Shown here: piece by piece, positions 47,000-58,400 of the stretch | Numbering within the stretch: the first letter of the stretch is position 1 | Layout: each line of letters opens with the position of its first letter | Assembly (NCBI RefSeq): GCF_900141875.1 | Contig: NZ_FQZE01000004.1 | Span: 1 to 64,000, forward strand | Source of the DNA: Tangfeifania diversioriginum | GTDB taxonomy: Bacteria; Bacteroidota; Bacteroidia; Bacteroidales; Prolixibacteraceae | Reading direction: 5' to 3' | Length of the DNA: 64,000 bases | Made by a program: the position numbers and the translations under genes | The notes under the pieces: model-generated | What the model was told of the DNA's origin: nothing | Database searches by the model: none | The model's input: only the letters and a program-made list of their open reading frames with translations

Positions 47000-48745
47000 A
47001 TGCCCGAAGAAAGAGTAATCAGCACATCGCGTTCGGCCGATTTAATTACGCACAAAATCCTGGTTGACGGCGAAGAAATTTCCGGTTCAATCCAGGTGAT
47101 GAATATCGCTGTGGAAAAGGAAATTAACCGCATTCCCACCGCAAAAATTGTTCTGCTCGATGGCGATCCGGCTGCGCAGGATTTTGCCCTGAGTAACAAG
47201 GATCTGTTTATTCCCGGGAAAAAAATTGAAATTAAAGCAGGTTACCATTCTGATGAAGAAACTGTTTTTAAAGGCATGGTAATCAAGCACAATCTAAAAA
47301 TAAGGAATAACCAGTCGTTTTTGATTGTTGAATGCAAAGATGAAGCAGTGAAAATGACGGTTGGCCGTAAAAGTAAATATTTTTACGAGAGTACCGATAG
47401 TGATATTATCAGTGAAATTATTGAAACTTACGGCCTGGAAAATGAGGTAGAATCTTCAAATGTCACTCACAAGGAGCTGGTTCAGTATAATGTTACTGAT
47501 TGGGATTTTTGCATCACCCGGGCACAGGCAAATGGCAAAGTGTGCATTGTGGATAATGGCAAATTGATATTTCAAAAACCGGATGTATCGCAGGCAGAAA
47601 CGGAAACTGTTTCTTACGGAGCTACTTTACTCGATTTTGATGCCGAAATAGATGCACGCAACCAGTTTCAAAAAGTTACCTCTTTCGGGTGGAACGCTGC
47701 TGATCAGGAGTTGCTTGAAATGGAAGCCAATGACCCTGGAATTTCGCTTAATGGCAATATCAGTGCAAACGAATTATCGGAAGTGACAGGACTCCAAAAC
47801 CTTGAACTGAAAGCAGGCATCGGAGCCAACAACACTGCGCTGCAGGAATGGGCTGATGCCAAATGGCTGTTTAATCAAATGGCAAAGATAAGGGGCCGCA
47901 TGAAATTTCAGGGTATTCCGGGCGTAAAACCTGGAACTCTTATTAAGTTGCAGGGAGTGGGCGAACGATTCAGTGGGAAGGTTTATATTTCAGCTGTTCG
48001 CCACCAGATTACAGAAGGAAACTGGACTGTTGATGCCGAATTCGGAATTAACCCCAAATGGTTTACCGAATCGCATTCAATCAATGATTTACCGGCAGCA
48101 GGCTTGATGGCAGCTGTAAATGGATTGCAAATTGGTATTGTTACGCAACTGGAAAACGATCCTGATGGCGAAGACCGCATTCTGGTTCGGTTACCTGTAA
48201 TCGACGGCCAGGACCAGGGCATATGGGCACGAATTGCTTCGCTCGATGCAGGCGAAAACCGCGGAGCTTTTTTCCGGCCCGAAATCGACGATGAAGTTAT
48301 TGTGGGGTTCATTAACGAAGACCCCAACGACGCAGTGGTGTTGGGAATGATGAACAGCAGCGCCAAACCCGCACCGCTGACTGCCTCGGATGATAATCAT
48401 GAAAAAGGATTTGTTACACGCAGCGGAATGAAATTCATTTTTAACGACGACAAAAAATCAGTTGTGCTGGAAACTCCCGGCGGGAAAAAGGTGGTTATTG
48501 ATGATGATGCCGGAATCATTGAATTGGAGGACGAAAATTCCAATAAAATTACGCTCGACTCAGGCGGAATTGTTTTCGACAGTCCTGCTGATATTTCAAT
48601 AAAATCAACCGGCGATGTAAATATTGAAGGCACAAATGTAACGGTAACAGCAAATGCCCAATTTAAAGCCGAAGGTACCGCAGGAGCAGAAGTTTCATCG
48701 AGTGCTACGGCAGTAATAAAAGGCTCAGTTGTACAAATTAATTAA
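47000..48745 (+). CDS. VgrG-like spike protein (Afp8-like)
   Basis: This 581-aa protein fuses gp27- and gp5-like parts. The N-terminal hub (about 15-365) has MNIAVEKEINRIPTAKIVLLDGDP and TDWDFCITRAQANGKVCIV. An OB-fold (about 375-450) has GIVTQLENDPDGEDRILVRLPVIDGQDQGIWARI and NDAVVLGMMNSS. A C-terminal triple beta-helix needle (about 470-581) consists of short repeats such as VVIDDDAGIIELEDENSNKITLDSGG and DISIKSTGDVNIEG. Trimers form the puncturing spike, sharpened by the next gene's PAAR protein. No extra C-terminal effector domain is present. Confidence 0.95.
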   Translation: MPEERVISTSRSADLITHKILVDGEEISGSIQVMNIAVEKEINRIPTAKIVLLDGDPAAQDFALSNKDLFIPGKKIEIKAGYHSDEETVFKGMVIKHNLKIRNNQSFLIVECKDEAVKMTVGRKSKYFYESTDSDIISEIIETYGLENEVESSNVTHKELVQYNVTDWDFCITRAQANGKVCIVDNGKLIFQKPDVSQAETETVSYGATLLDFDAEIDARNQFQKVTSFGWNAADQELLEMEANDPGISLNGNISANELSEVTGLQNLELKAGIGANNTALQEWADAKWLFNQMAKIRGRMKFQGIPGVKPGTLIKLQGVGERFSGKVYISAVRHQITEGNWTVDAEFGINPKWFTESHSINDLPAAGLMAAVNGLQIGIVTQLENDPDGEDRILVRLPVIDGQDQGIWARIASLDAGENRGAFFRPEIDDEVIVGFINEDPNDAVVLGMMNSSAKPAPLTASDDNHEKGFVTRSGMKFIFNDDKKSVVLETPGGKKVVIDDDAGIIELEDENSNKITLDSGGIVFDSPADISIKSTGDVNIEGTNVTVTANAQFKAEGTAGAEVSSSATAVIKGSVVQIN

Positions 48746-48753
48746 TAAATATT

Positions 48754-49047
48754 ATGGGAAAACCAGCAGCAAGAATAACAGATATGCATACCTGCCCGAT
48801 GGTGACAGGCACCGTTCCACATGTGGGGGGACCAGTTCTGCCACCCGGCGAACCAACGGTTTTAATTGGTGGGATGCCGGCAGCAAGAGTAGGCGATATG
48901 GCTACCTGCTCAGGACCACCCGATTCCATTGTAGTTGGCTCAGCCACGGTATTGATTGGCGGGATGCCCGCTGCACGAATGGGGGATCTTACAGCACATG
49001 GCGGCTCAATTGTGGCCGGTAGCCCAACTGTTTTAATAGGCGGATAA
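48754..49047 (+). CDS. PAAR-domain spike tip protein
   Basis: This 97-aa PAAR protein shows MGKPAARITDMHTCP, then repeated VLIGGMPAARVGDMATC and VLIGGMPAARMGDL units. The spaced His and Cys residues should hold the metal at the needle apex. It is a tip only, with no toxin extension. It lies 8 bp after the VgrG-like gene. Confidence 0.95.
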   Translation: MGKPAARITDMHTCPMVTGTVPHVGGPVLPPGEPTVLIGGMPAARVGDMATCSGPPDSIVVGSATVLIGGMPAARMGDLTAHGGSIVAGSPTVLIGG

Positions 49048-49096
49048 GACCAGTGGTAAAAGTGATTGGAAATTTTGATTGGGAAATAACTTGGAT

Positions 49097-49507
49097 ATGA
49101 ATACAGAGAAATCATTTTTGGGAAGAGGATGGAGTTTTCCTCCTGAATTTCAGAAGGAGACAGGTGCGGTAAAAATGCTTGAAGATGAAGCAGATATTAA
49201 AAGCAGTCTCGAAATTCTACTGGCTACCCGGCCGGGCGAACGCATAATGCTGCCTGAATACGGTTGCAACCTCGAAGAATTGCTGTTCAAGCCGATGAAT
49301 CTCACCCTGAAAACTTACGTCATCGATTTAATTAAAACGTCCATTCTTTACCATGAACCACGAATTGATGTCAACAAAATTGATATTGATGCAGCAGACG
49401 AGCTTAATGGTGTGCTGATGATTAACATTGATTATACGATACGAACCACGAATTCGCGAAAAAACATGGTATTTCCTTTTTATAAAGAAGAAGGGAATGA
49501 ACTGTAA
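49097..49507 (+). CDS. gp25/GPW baseplate wedge protein (Afp9-like)
   Basis: This 136-aa protein has LGRGWSFPPEF, then EDEADIKSSLEILLATRPGERIMLPEYGCNLEELLFKPMN, the gp25-like lysozyme-fold core with the conserved Glu-Arg and Tyr-Gly-Cys. It attaches the first sheath ring to the baseplate wedges. I use the ATG at 49097; a TTG at 49079 is in frame but less likely. Confidence 0.93.
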   Translation: MNTEKSFLGRGWSFPPEFQKETGAVKMLEDEADIKSSLEILLATRPGERIMLPEYGCNLEELLFKPMNLTLKTYVIDLIKTSILYHEPRIDVNKIDIDAADELNGVLMINIDYTIRTTNSRKNMVFPFYKEEGNEL

Positions 49508-49518
49508 ACTGAATTTAT

Positions 49519-52500
49519 ATGTCTGACTGCGGCAAAAATATAACGTTAAAAAGAGAAGGCACCGACCAATACAGTCGTTTTGTTGAATCGCTCGATCCCG
49601 GTTCTGTAAAACTGAATGATTTTAGTCTGGAAGAATGGATGCGCTTTGCATATCGCTTTGCGCAGCATGTAAACTATTTCAATACCAGCGATTTTGAAAA
49701 CCCGGCCGGCGACTGGACAAAATTTTTTGTTGCTGAAGAGGAATTTAAGGATTTTTTATCGCGTGTTGAAACCGGGAAAACATTAAATCCTCATCTGGCG
49801 CTTTATGTGAGTTTCATAAAATTACTTGAATTCTCAAAAAAGCGGTTTAACCAGTTAACAAAGCGGCACCTCGATTTTTATTACAAAAATATTCTGCAAA
49901 TTGAAAAGCTCCCGGCCACACCCGATAAGGTACATCTGATTTTTGAGCTGGCAAAAAATGTGACCAGTGAGAAGATATCTGAAGAAACAGAATTAGATGG
50001 AGGAAAGGACACTGCAGGTGTAAAACGAATTTATAAAACTACCGAAGAGTTTGTTGCCAATAAGAGCACTGTTGCCTCGTTAAAAAGCGTTTACAACACC
50101 CATTCCGGTAAAAAACTGAAAGCCGCGGAAAAAGCAAATTCGTATGATGGAATGGGAGCTGACTTCCCTGAAAATGAAATAAAATGGTGGCCTTTTGGTT
50201 ATTACGATGATGCAAAGTACCCGGAACTACCGGATGCAAAAGTGGGATTCGCCCTGGCAACCGAAGTGCTCGAAATGCAGGAAGGCGAACGAAATGTTTT
50301 TATAACAGCCGAATTTTCAAAAGCTCCCGGTGCAGTATCAGCCGAAATTCTTCGTAACAATCTGGAAATATACTGCTCGGGCGAAAAAGGATGGCTGGGG
50401 CCTTTCGAAATAATGCCCGGTTTTGAGGTCGAAGAAGGAAATGAATTCACCTCAGAAATTAATCCGGGCCAGAAAAAATTGAAAATCGCTTTTCAGGTTC
50501 CAAAAGATGAAAAGCCGGTTGTTCCGTATAATTCAGAGGTCTTGGGTGAGAATTTCAAAACCAACCTTCCGGTATGCAGGGTACTTTTTAAAACCGAAAA
50601 CGAAGCCGGTTTTGACCTTTACCGGAATTTGGTAGAAAATGAACTCGAAAACCTGAATGTGGAAGTGGATGTGCGCGGGGTAAAAAGCCTTTTGCTCGAA
50701 AGCGATATTGGCAAACTGAATGCCGAAAAACCCTTTTATCCGTTTGGCACCCAGCCCGTAAAACGTTCGAATTTTTACATCGACTGCCCTGAGCTTTTCA
50801 AAAAACGCTGGACACAGCTGGATGTGGAAATGGATTGGAAAAACACGCCTGAAAAATTGGAAAACAGCAGCAGAGATGCCTTTATTGATTTGTATTTTGC
50901 TTACCGTAAGGATCATCTCGCTCAAACAAGTCCTTCCACCTATTCATTTGGCATGCTGGATATTGAAGCGATGAGCCAAACACTTCGATCAAAAATTCCT
51001 AAAAACGAACGGACTTCATTGCAAGCACAAATGAACGTTTTTCCATGGTTTAAAAACCCCGATAATTTAATTGTAAACAGCAACAACTATTTCACTGCTA
51101 AAATTGATATTCTGAACAAAGAGGAGTGGGATACCGTTGACGGAGGCAATGCAAAACCACTTTTTAGTCCAAAGGGAGTCGGATTTCAAACAAAGTTCCA
51201 GGTTTCCAACACATCGCAAATTTTTGAGGAAGATAAAAACGGGCCGGTAAGATTATCCTTAAACCAGTCGTTTTTGCACGAACTGTTTCCCAAAATTTAT
51301 GCGCTGGCTTTTAAAAGCGAGGATGAAAATGTGCTGATTCCTAACGAACCATACACGCCAATGGTTGAAAAAATTTCGCTTGATTATAAGGCAGCAAACA
51401 GCATCAACCTAAATGCCAATGAAGAAGGATATGCAACCAACAAACTCACGCTGTTTCACGAACATCCGTTTGGGCAGTCGGAAGAACATCCGTGGCTGAA
51501 GCATCAGCTTAATTTTTTAAATACTGAAGACAAAAAAGTAAATCTTCTGCCTGTTTACTGCAAAGGTGGCGAGCTGTACATTGGCCTCGAAAATGCAAAA
51601 CCACAACAAACGGTGTCGTTGCTGGTGCAGGTACTGGAAGGCAGCGAAAATCCGCTGGCCGGCTCATTCACCGGCGATCAAAAGGCCGAGTGGTTTGTGA
51701 TGTGCCGGAACGAGTGGAAAAATATCGATTCTAATTATATGATTTCCAACGAAACCGATAATTTTTTGAAATCGGGAATAGTGCGGTTTTCCATTCCGAA
51801 AGAAGTAACGGAAAATAATACAAAATTGCCGGCTGGCCTGGTTTGGGTGAAAGTTAAAATCCATAAAAATTACGATGCGGTTTGCAAGGTAATTTCAATA
51901 CAGGCACAAGCCGTTCAGGCAGAATTCAGAGATAATGGAAACGAATTGTCGCACCTTGAAAAAGGACTTCCTGCAGAATCCGTTACAAAGATGGTAAAAC
52001 GGAGTGCTGCTGTAAAAGGTGTTTCCCAGCCGTTTTCGTCATTCGGAGGAATGCCTGAAGAATCGGACACAGCCTATTACCGGCGCATCAGCGAACGACT
52101 GCGCCATAAAAACCGAGCTGTAACTGTTTGGGATTATGAACACCTGGTATTGCAAAAATTCCCGGAAATTTTTAAGGTGAAATGCCTGAACCACACGTAT
52201 AAAAACGCTTTTCTTTCGCCGGGAAATGTGGTGTTGATTGTAATTCCTGACATAGCCAACAAAAATGTTTTCGACATTTATCAGCCACGGGTTAGTCAGG
52301 CCAAACTTAATGAAATCAGCCAATTCATTAACCGGCACAATTCACTTCACGTCAAAGCAGTTATTGCCAATCCTGATTACGAGGAAGTAAAAGTTGAACT
52401 GAAAGCAAAATTCCACGCAGGCTTCGACGAAAATTTCTATCAGAAAAAATTAAATGAAGACATCACCCGGTTGCTTTCTCCCTGGGCTTTTGAACGCACC

Positions 52501-52743
52501 GGACGCATCGATTTTGGAGTTTCGCTGCACCGGAGTTTGGTTGTCAATTACATTGAAAAACTGAGCTATGTGGATTATGTGGAAGATGTAAAACTGGTGA
52601 AAGGAACTGAAGTCAGCACAAAAGCGGTGGCACCTTCAAGCCCGAGGGCCATCCTGGTATCGTCCAAACAGCACTCTATCAGCACAAAAAGCAAAAGTTG
52701 TAACGAGGAAACTACTGAAACACAAGAAAAATGTCAGAGCTAA
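49519..52743 (+). CDS. Baseplate J-like wedge protein (Afp11-like)
   Basis: This 1074-aa protein has an N-terminal region MSDCGKNITLKREGTDQYSRF, then a long beta-rich middle. The C-terminal baseplate-J/gp6-like part (about 820-1040) has KGVSQPFSSFGGMPEESDTAYYRRISERLRHKNRAVTVWDYEHLVLQKFPEIFKVKC, NVVLIVIPDI and GRIDFGVSLHRS. It forms the wedge ring around the hub. It overlaps the next gene by 13 nt. The tail end is Ser/Lys-rich. Length is typical for eCIS Afp11 proteins. Confidence 0.88.
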   Translation: MSDCGKNITLKREGTDQYSRFVESLDPGSVKLNDFSLEEWMRFAYRFAQHVNYFNTSDFENPAGDWTKFFVAEEEFKDFLSRVETGKTLNPHLALYVSFIKLLEFSKKRFNQLTKRHLDFYYKNILQIEKLPATPDKVHLIFELAKNVTSEKISEETELDGGKDTAGVKRIYKTTEEFVANKSTVASLKSVYNTHSGKKLKAAEKANSYDGMGADFPENEIKWWPFGYYDDAKYPELPDAKVGFALATEVLEMQEGERNVFITAEFSKAPGAVSAEILRNNLEIYCSGEKGWLGPFEIMPGFEVEEGNEFTSEINPGQKKLKIAFQVPKDEKPVVPYNSEVLGENFKTNLPVCRVLFKTENEAGFDLYRNLVENELENLNVEVDVRGVKSLLLESDIGKLNAEKPFYPFGTQPVKRSNFYIDCPELFKKRWTQLDVEMDWKNTPEKLENSSRDAFIDLYFAYRKDHLAQTSPSTYSFGMLDIEAMSQTLRSKIPKNERTSLQAQMNVFPWFKNPDNLIVNSNNYFTAKIDILNKEEWDTVDGGNAKPLFSPKGVGFQTKFQVSNTSQIFEEDKNGPVRLSLNQSFLHELFPKIYALAFKSEDENVLIPNEPYTPMVEKISLDYKAANSINLNANEEGYATNKLTLFHEHPFGQSEEHPWLKHQLNFLNTEDKKVNLLPVYCKGGELYIGLENAKPQQTVSLLVQVLEGSENPLAGSFTGDQKAEWFVMCRNEWKNIDSNYMISNETDNFLKSGIVRFSIPKEVTENNTKLPAGLVWVKVKIHKNYDAVCKVISIQAQAVQAEFRDNGNELSHLEKGLPAESVTKMVKRSAAVKGVSQPFSSFGGMPEESDTAYYRRISERLRHKNRAVTVWDYEHLVLQKFPEIFKVKCLNHTYKNAFLSPGNVVLIVIPDIANKNVFDIYQPRVSQAKLNEISQFINRHNSLHVKAVIANPDYEEVKVELKAKFHAGFDENFYQKKLNEDITRLLSPWAFERTGRIDFGVSLHRSLVVNYIEKLSYVDYVEDVKLVKGTEVSTKAVAPSSPRAILVSSKQHSISTKSKSCNEETTETQEKCQS

Positions 52744-55460
52744 AAAAACATATTACCCTGCCTAAAAACGTTGAAACGGGTGACGACCTCGATTTTTCGT
52801 TCCTGCGAAAAAAAGGACAGGAATATATCGAACAACTGGCCGGCAACGTGTGGACCGACTTTAATTCCCATGACCCGGGAATTACTATGCTTGAAATGCT
52901 GTGTTACGCCATTACCGACCTTGGCACGCGGCTCCAAATGCCTGTTGAAAATATTCTTTCGCCCGAAAACGACAGCTCAGCAAAAATAGAAGACCAGTTT
53001 TTTAAAGCTTCACAGATTTTACCGTCAAAGCCTGTTACCGAAAATGATTACCGAAAATTGTTTATTGATATCGATGGGGTGAAAAACTGCTGGTTGAAAC
53101 CGTATAAAAAAAGTGTCTGGGTGGATTGTAAAAATGGACAATTGTCCTATAATTCTGCTGATTTTGAAGAAATTCATAAAAATTATAAACAACAATTCGA
53201 TTTACAGGGGCTCTATTCTATTATTGTTGATTTTGATGAATTGGACGAAGAAAAATTTCCGACTGATGAATTGAAAGATGCTGAAATAGAGCGGATAAAA
53301 GAAGAAATCCGAACCATTTACCATGCCAACCGCAACCTTTGCGAAGATTTGGTTGAAGTTACCGAAGTTGAAAACCATCCTATTTCGGTTTGTGCAAAAA
53401 TTGAGGTGCTGCCTGATACCGATGAAGAATTGGTTCATGCAAAGGTTTTGCGGGCTATTGACGACTATTTCTCGCCTTCGCTGAAATTTTATTCACTGCA
53501 GCAGATGCTCAGCAAAGGGTACACAACCGATGAGATTTTTGAAGGCCCGCTGCTTTCAAAAGGGTTTGTCGATCCCCGGGAGCTGGAATCAGCCGGATTG
53601 CGCACTGAGGTTCGTTTATCGGATATCATGCAGTTGATTTCGGATATTGAAGGCGTAAAGGTTATAAAAGAAATTTCAATTAATGATTGCAAATACCCTG
53701 AAAACGAGGAAGATGAATGGTTGATTTGTGTGCAGGACGGGAAAAAGCCCGTTCGTTGCGACCAAAGTGTTTTCAGTTATTATAAAAGTGTTTTGCCGGT
53801 TAACGTGAATAACAAAAAGGTAAAAGCCTATCTGAAAGAGCTCGGGGAAGCTGAAAAAGAAGAACAGGCCCAGGCAACTGTAAATATGGAACCCAAAATT
53901 CCCGCGGGTGAAAATTTTGGAACGAATGAAACCACAACCATTCAAAATGATTTCCCGGATACCTATGGAATTGGGCCAAACGGTTTGCCTAAGCGGGCAA
54001 AAACAGCCCGGAAATCCCAGGCCAAACAGCTAAAAGGTTATTTGCTGTTTTTCGACCAGGTGTTTGCCACCTATTTTGCTCACCTGGGGAAAGTGAAAGA
54101 TGTCTTGTCGGTTGACAATCAGTTGAAAAGAACGTATTTCACCCAGGCAGTTGAAGACATAAAAGATTTTGAAGAGCTGGTTAGAAATTATCCGGCAGAA
54201 GACCCGGAGGCTCTGACAGAACAACTATTAGCAGATTTGGATAACAATGTGGAGCGCAAAAACAAATTGCTCGATCACCTGATTGCACGGTTTTCCGAAA
54301 AATTCAGCGATTATGCATTTTTGATGAAACAACTTTACGGCAGTTACGCCGACAAAGCTGTGCTGCTTTCAAAAGATTCATTCTTAAAAGATTATGATGT
54401 CACCAGCCGGCAGCGGGGAAGTGCTTTCAATTATTTCAGGCAACCCGAAACTGAACTCTGGAATACCGACAATGTAGCGGGCGTTCAAAAACGAATTGCC
54501 CGGTTAATTGGAATGAAAAATTTCAACCGGCGCAACCTTTCCGATTCTTTTGTGGAGATTTATGAACTGGAAGATTCCGATGGGGAAACTGTTTTCCGCT
54601 GGAGGATTCATAACACCGACGATGAAATTATTTTATCGGCCACCGAAAATTATCCCACCATTCAGCTGGCTGAAAACGAACTGTACCTCTCTGTTTTGAA
54701 AATAGTTGAGTCTTCATCGGAAGAAATAGAAAAAGCATTTGAAAATGAGATTTTTGATGAAGCCGAAGTGGAAAACTTCGAAATCCAGAAAGCGGAATCC
54801 GGAAAATATTCATTCGATGTAATCGATTTGGAGGCTCCGCCCACAAGCACCAAAAGAATTATTGCCCGGCAGTTTACTTATTACGACACTCAGGATGAAT
54901 TGAAAAATGCCCTGCTGGAAATCATTGATTTTATGGCGAATGAGTTTAGCGAAGAAGGAATGTTTTTAGTCGAACACATCTTGCTTCGCCCTGACGTGAC
55001 AGCGAATTCTTCTCCATTGGAATCCTTTATCCCGGTTTGTGCCGACGATTGCAACGGATGTAATCCGGTTGACCCGTATTCATTCCGTGTAACAGTAGTT
55101 TTGCCCGGTTGGGTTTACCGGTTTGCCAGCGAAGAATTCAGAAACTATTTGGAAGACCTCATACGAAAAGAAATTCCGGCTCACATTCTTGCCCGCATTT
55201 GCTGGGTAGGCGATCGAAAAAATAAAGTACCGAACAATAAAAATGACATGCTCAATTTTGAAAAAGCCTTCCGCGAATTTTTGGTTTCCAAAACCAATCT
55301 GGAGCAGGCTCAAAATAATTTAAAATTGAAAAATCTGATAAAAGCGCTAAATGAGTTGAATTCGGTTTATCCAACAGGTAAACTTATTGATTGTGATGAT
55401 GAAGACGATGAATTGAAAGGCAGAATTATCCTTGGACGCACCAACATTGGAAACCTTTAA
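52731..55460 (+). CDS. Second baseplate wedge protein (Afp12-like)
   Basis: This 909-aa protein contains WTDFNSHDPGITMLEMLCYAITDLGTRLQMP near the N-terminus, the stretch seen in baseplate-J-type proteins that follow Afp11 in eCIS loci. LLFFDQVFATYFAHLGKVKDVLS and a Cys-containing CADDCNGCNPVDPYSFRVTVVLPGWVYRF are also typical. Together with Afp11 it should build heterodimeric wedges. It begins inside the Afp11 gene, so it is translationally coupled. Confidence 0.85.
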   Translation: MSELKKHITLPKNVETGDDLDFSFLRKKGQEYIEQLAGNVWTDFNSHDPGITMLEMLCYAITDLGTRLQMPVENILSPENDSSAKIEDQFFKASQILPSKPVTENDYRKLFIDIDGVKNCWLKPYKKSVWVDCKNGQLSYNSADFEEIHKNYKQQFDLQGLYSIIVDFDELDEEKFPTDELKDAEIERIKEEIRTIYHANRNLCEDLVEVTEVENHPISVCAKIEVLPDTDEELVHAKVLRAIDDYFSPSLKFYSLQQMLSKGYTTDEIFEGPLLSKGFVDPRELESAGLRTEVRLSDIMQLISDIEGVKVIKEISINDCKYPENEEDEWLICVQDGKKPVRCDQSVFSYYKSVLPVNVNNKKVKAYLKELGEAEKEEQAQATVNMEPKIPAGENFGTNETTTIQNDFPDTYGIGPNGLPKRAKTARKSQAKQLKGYLLFFDQVFATYFAHLGKVKDVLSVDNQLKRTYFTQAVEDIKDFEELVRNYPAEDPEALTEQLLADLDNNVERKNKLLDHLIARFSEKFSDYAFLMKQLYGSYADKAVLLSKDSFLKDYDVTSRQRGSAFNYFRQPETELWNTDNVAGVQKRIARLIGMKNFNRRNLSDSFVEIYELEDSDGETVFRWRIHNTDDEIILSATENYPTIQLAENELYLSVLKIVESSSEEIEKAFENEIFDEAEVENFEIQKAESGKYSFDVIDLEAPPTSTKRIIARQFTYYDTQDELKNALLEIIDFMANEFSEEGMFLVEHILLRPDVTANSSPLESFIPVCADDCNGCNPVDPYSFRVTVVLPGWVYRFASEEFRNYLEDLIRKEIPAHILARICWVGDRKNKVPNNKNDMLNFEKAFREFLVSKTNLEQAQNNLKLKNLIKALNELNSVYPTGKLIDCDDEDDELKGRIILGRTNIGNL

Positions 55461-55471
55461 ATGAAAGAATT

Positions 55472-58400
55472 ATGGCACAGAAATTAAACGAAATCAGCAC
55501 GCAATACCATTCTTTTGTCGAAAACCAGGTTTTAACGGAAAGCCAGCTCAACGGGGTTATCAGTTATTTTGAAGACCAGGATCGGTTATCACGTGTTATT
55601 TTAAGCGGCGTGGGAATTGTCTGCGGGTTCAAAATAAAATACAATCCTTCCAACCCTTCTGTTATCATTTCACAGGGCGCCGGAGTAACCACTGATGGCG
55701 ACCTGTTACTTTTAAGAGAAAATATCCCTGAATCAGCTCTGAAAAGTGTTGATTTGAAACAGATTGAATATTCATGGGTGAGAAAGTTTGAGGATAATTT
55801 TGCCAACTACCACTTTTTTAAACGCTTTGAAAGTGAAGGCGATAACTTAAAGGAAGTTCCGCTTGACATGTGGGAAATTCTGCCACAGGAATCCGAAAAT
55901 GCCGATCCGCTAGGTTCGCTCGAAAACCTGGAAGACAAAGTAGTGGTGCTCTACCTCGAATCGTTTGCCAAAGAAGGTGATTTGTGTACGGCCGTTGACT
56001 GCGATAATCAGGGAGTGGAACAGGTGGCCAGGCTCAGGGTTTTGCTGGTTTCAAAAACCGATGCCAGTTACATTTTGGGGCTCGATTCCATTTTCTCGAA
56101 ACACAATATTGCCGATTCTGTGTTTAAATTGCCCGACGTGGCTGTTCGCAGGGTCGTGCTAAACCCCTCAAATTCGGCTGATTACAATGAACTGAAACGG
56201 GCATATTTTCTGGCGCTCAACAAAGATGATTCGTTACTTTCAGGCTTGACTAAAGGGATAAAAACGATTGCACAGAAGTTTGAACCCATTCTAAAGATGG
56301 AAATTTCAGACAATGAACTGAATGCATCGCTTAAAAAATTGCAATCGATTTTACAATTCGGTGCCTATAATGTTCCGTTCAACATTCAATACCGTTACGA
56401 TTTTATAAAAGATATTGTTGATACTTACAACGAAATAAAAAGTTTGCTTTTGTCGTTGAAATATGAGTGTTGCCCTGATATCAACAGTTTTCCCAAACAT
56501 TTAATGCTGGGTAGCATCGATGAAGCAGACACGAAAATTAAAAATTACCGGCACGAGTTTTATAAATCCCCAATTCTGAATAATGAGAACAATAAAATTG
56601 AACAATGCCACAGCCTTGTTTCCCGGTTGTTTCAAATGATTGCGCAGTTCAAAACTTTTGTCGGCGAAACCAAAATCACACCTTCCGGAAAGCTTTCAGT
56701 GTTAAGCCGTCGTGCCATTCCATTTTATTTCAATTTGAATGAAAAACTTTTAAAGAACTGGAATCACCTTAAAGCTGAAAAACACAAATCAGATACCAAT
56801 TTGAGTTATCATACCAATCTGTTATCGGAGGCACCACATATCCGGGAACCTTTACTGTATAATACTGATGGTTTTGATTTTTACAGAATTGAAGGTCATC
56901 AGGGGAAAAATTACAAAACGGTTCTGGAAGAAATTGATAAACTTAAAAATAGTTACGGCCTCGCGTTCGATGTAAAAGCATTGTCGGTTAACATTAACCG
57001 GAAAAACCTGAACATTGACGATTATGAATGTGAGTTTGAAGATTTGAAGGTTTTGCTGCGTGCCTGGACCAAAGAGCAGGAGTGCGTTCTTGCCGAAGTT
57101 TCGGAATTCTTTTCCGGTTTCAGCATGAACGAACCCGGAACAAACCTGAAAGATATATCAGGAGTAAAAGCGATGTCTGAAGCCCGGCTTGGTGTTGATA
57201 CCTTCACTTCTGCCAATACCGAAAAAGCCACGAGGGAGGCCTCAAAACTTGAAGGTACTACCCAGCCCAAAGACACTTATTACAAAGCAGTTTATTCAAA
57301 AAGCAATATTGTTTCCGACCATTTAATTACCGATGAAAACGCTTTGGGCAGTGTAATGTTACCAATACTTGAGCAATACAAAGACGGGTCGGTGAACGAT
57401 TTAATTGTTCAGGCTGAAAATCTGGCCAATCAAAAAATTGATACCGATGCCTGGAGCAACCAGCCCGAAGTAAAAGCATTTGTAATCGATCAATCTATCG
57501 AGCTAATGGCGTATTCCCATGTTTTGTCCCGAAAAATGCCGGGAATACTGGTTGATGTAAGCGATGTAAATATTGCCAATTACAAATTAACGCTGAAGGA
57601 GTTGTGCAACCGCGTCGATAAAATGAAAACTTCCTATCAAAACATTGAACTTTCGGCTCAGCTGAAAGCGTTTATGGGCGTATTAATTACCCAGTTGTCT
57701 TCTATTTGCTGCTCTGCAAAAAAGCTGGAAGTTTTGCTTGAAGAAATTGATCAGCGAAAAAGAAACATTTTACTGCGGTTGCAACTCTCAAAATTTGTAG
57801 AAAAACACCCGGGGCTGGAACACAAGGCCGGCGTGGAGCCCGGAGGAACTTTTGTGCTTGTTTACCTGAATAAATCAAAGCCGGCAGAAGAAGAAAAAGC
57901 AACGGAAGATGCTGAATTTGAAGAACGTCTTGGAACAGAAAAGGGCATGGCAGCAGCTTCCGAAACATTTGGAAACAGGATAAGCCGGTTGGAAAAATAT
58001 ATTGATGCTGCCAAATCAGGTATGATTGCAGAAGAAAATATTTCAAAATACGAAAAACAGTTAAAAGGAGAACTGGAAAGAATGGTGTCCGGTGCCCTTG
58101 CAGCCGACGAAATTTCCAACAATGTGGTAGTGGCCGATTTTTCACTGCCATATATGTGCTGTTCCGATTGTGCACCGGTAAATTTCATTATTCAGAAACC
58201 ACCGGCCCGTCTGTTGCTCGAAAAAGATGAAATCTGTCTCGGAAAAGATTCCGAAATCGATTTTGAGGTATTTCCTGAGGATGGAATTGTGGAGGCGAAC
58301 AGGGAAGTCCCGGGAATGAAAATTGAAAATAAAAAACTGGTTTTCGATGCGAATGCTTTCCCTGAAGAACTGCTGGGTGAGACAATTCGTTTCACCGTGA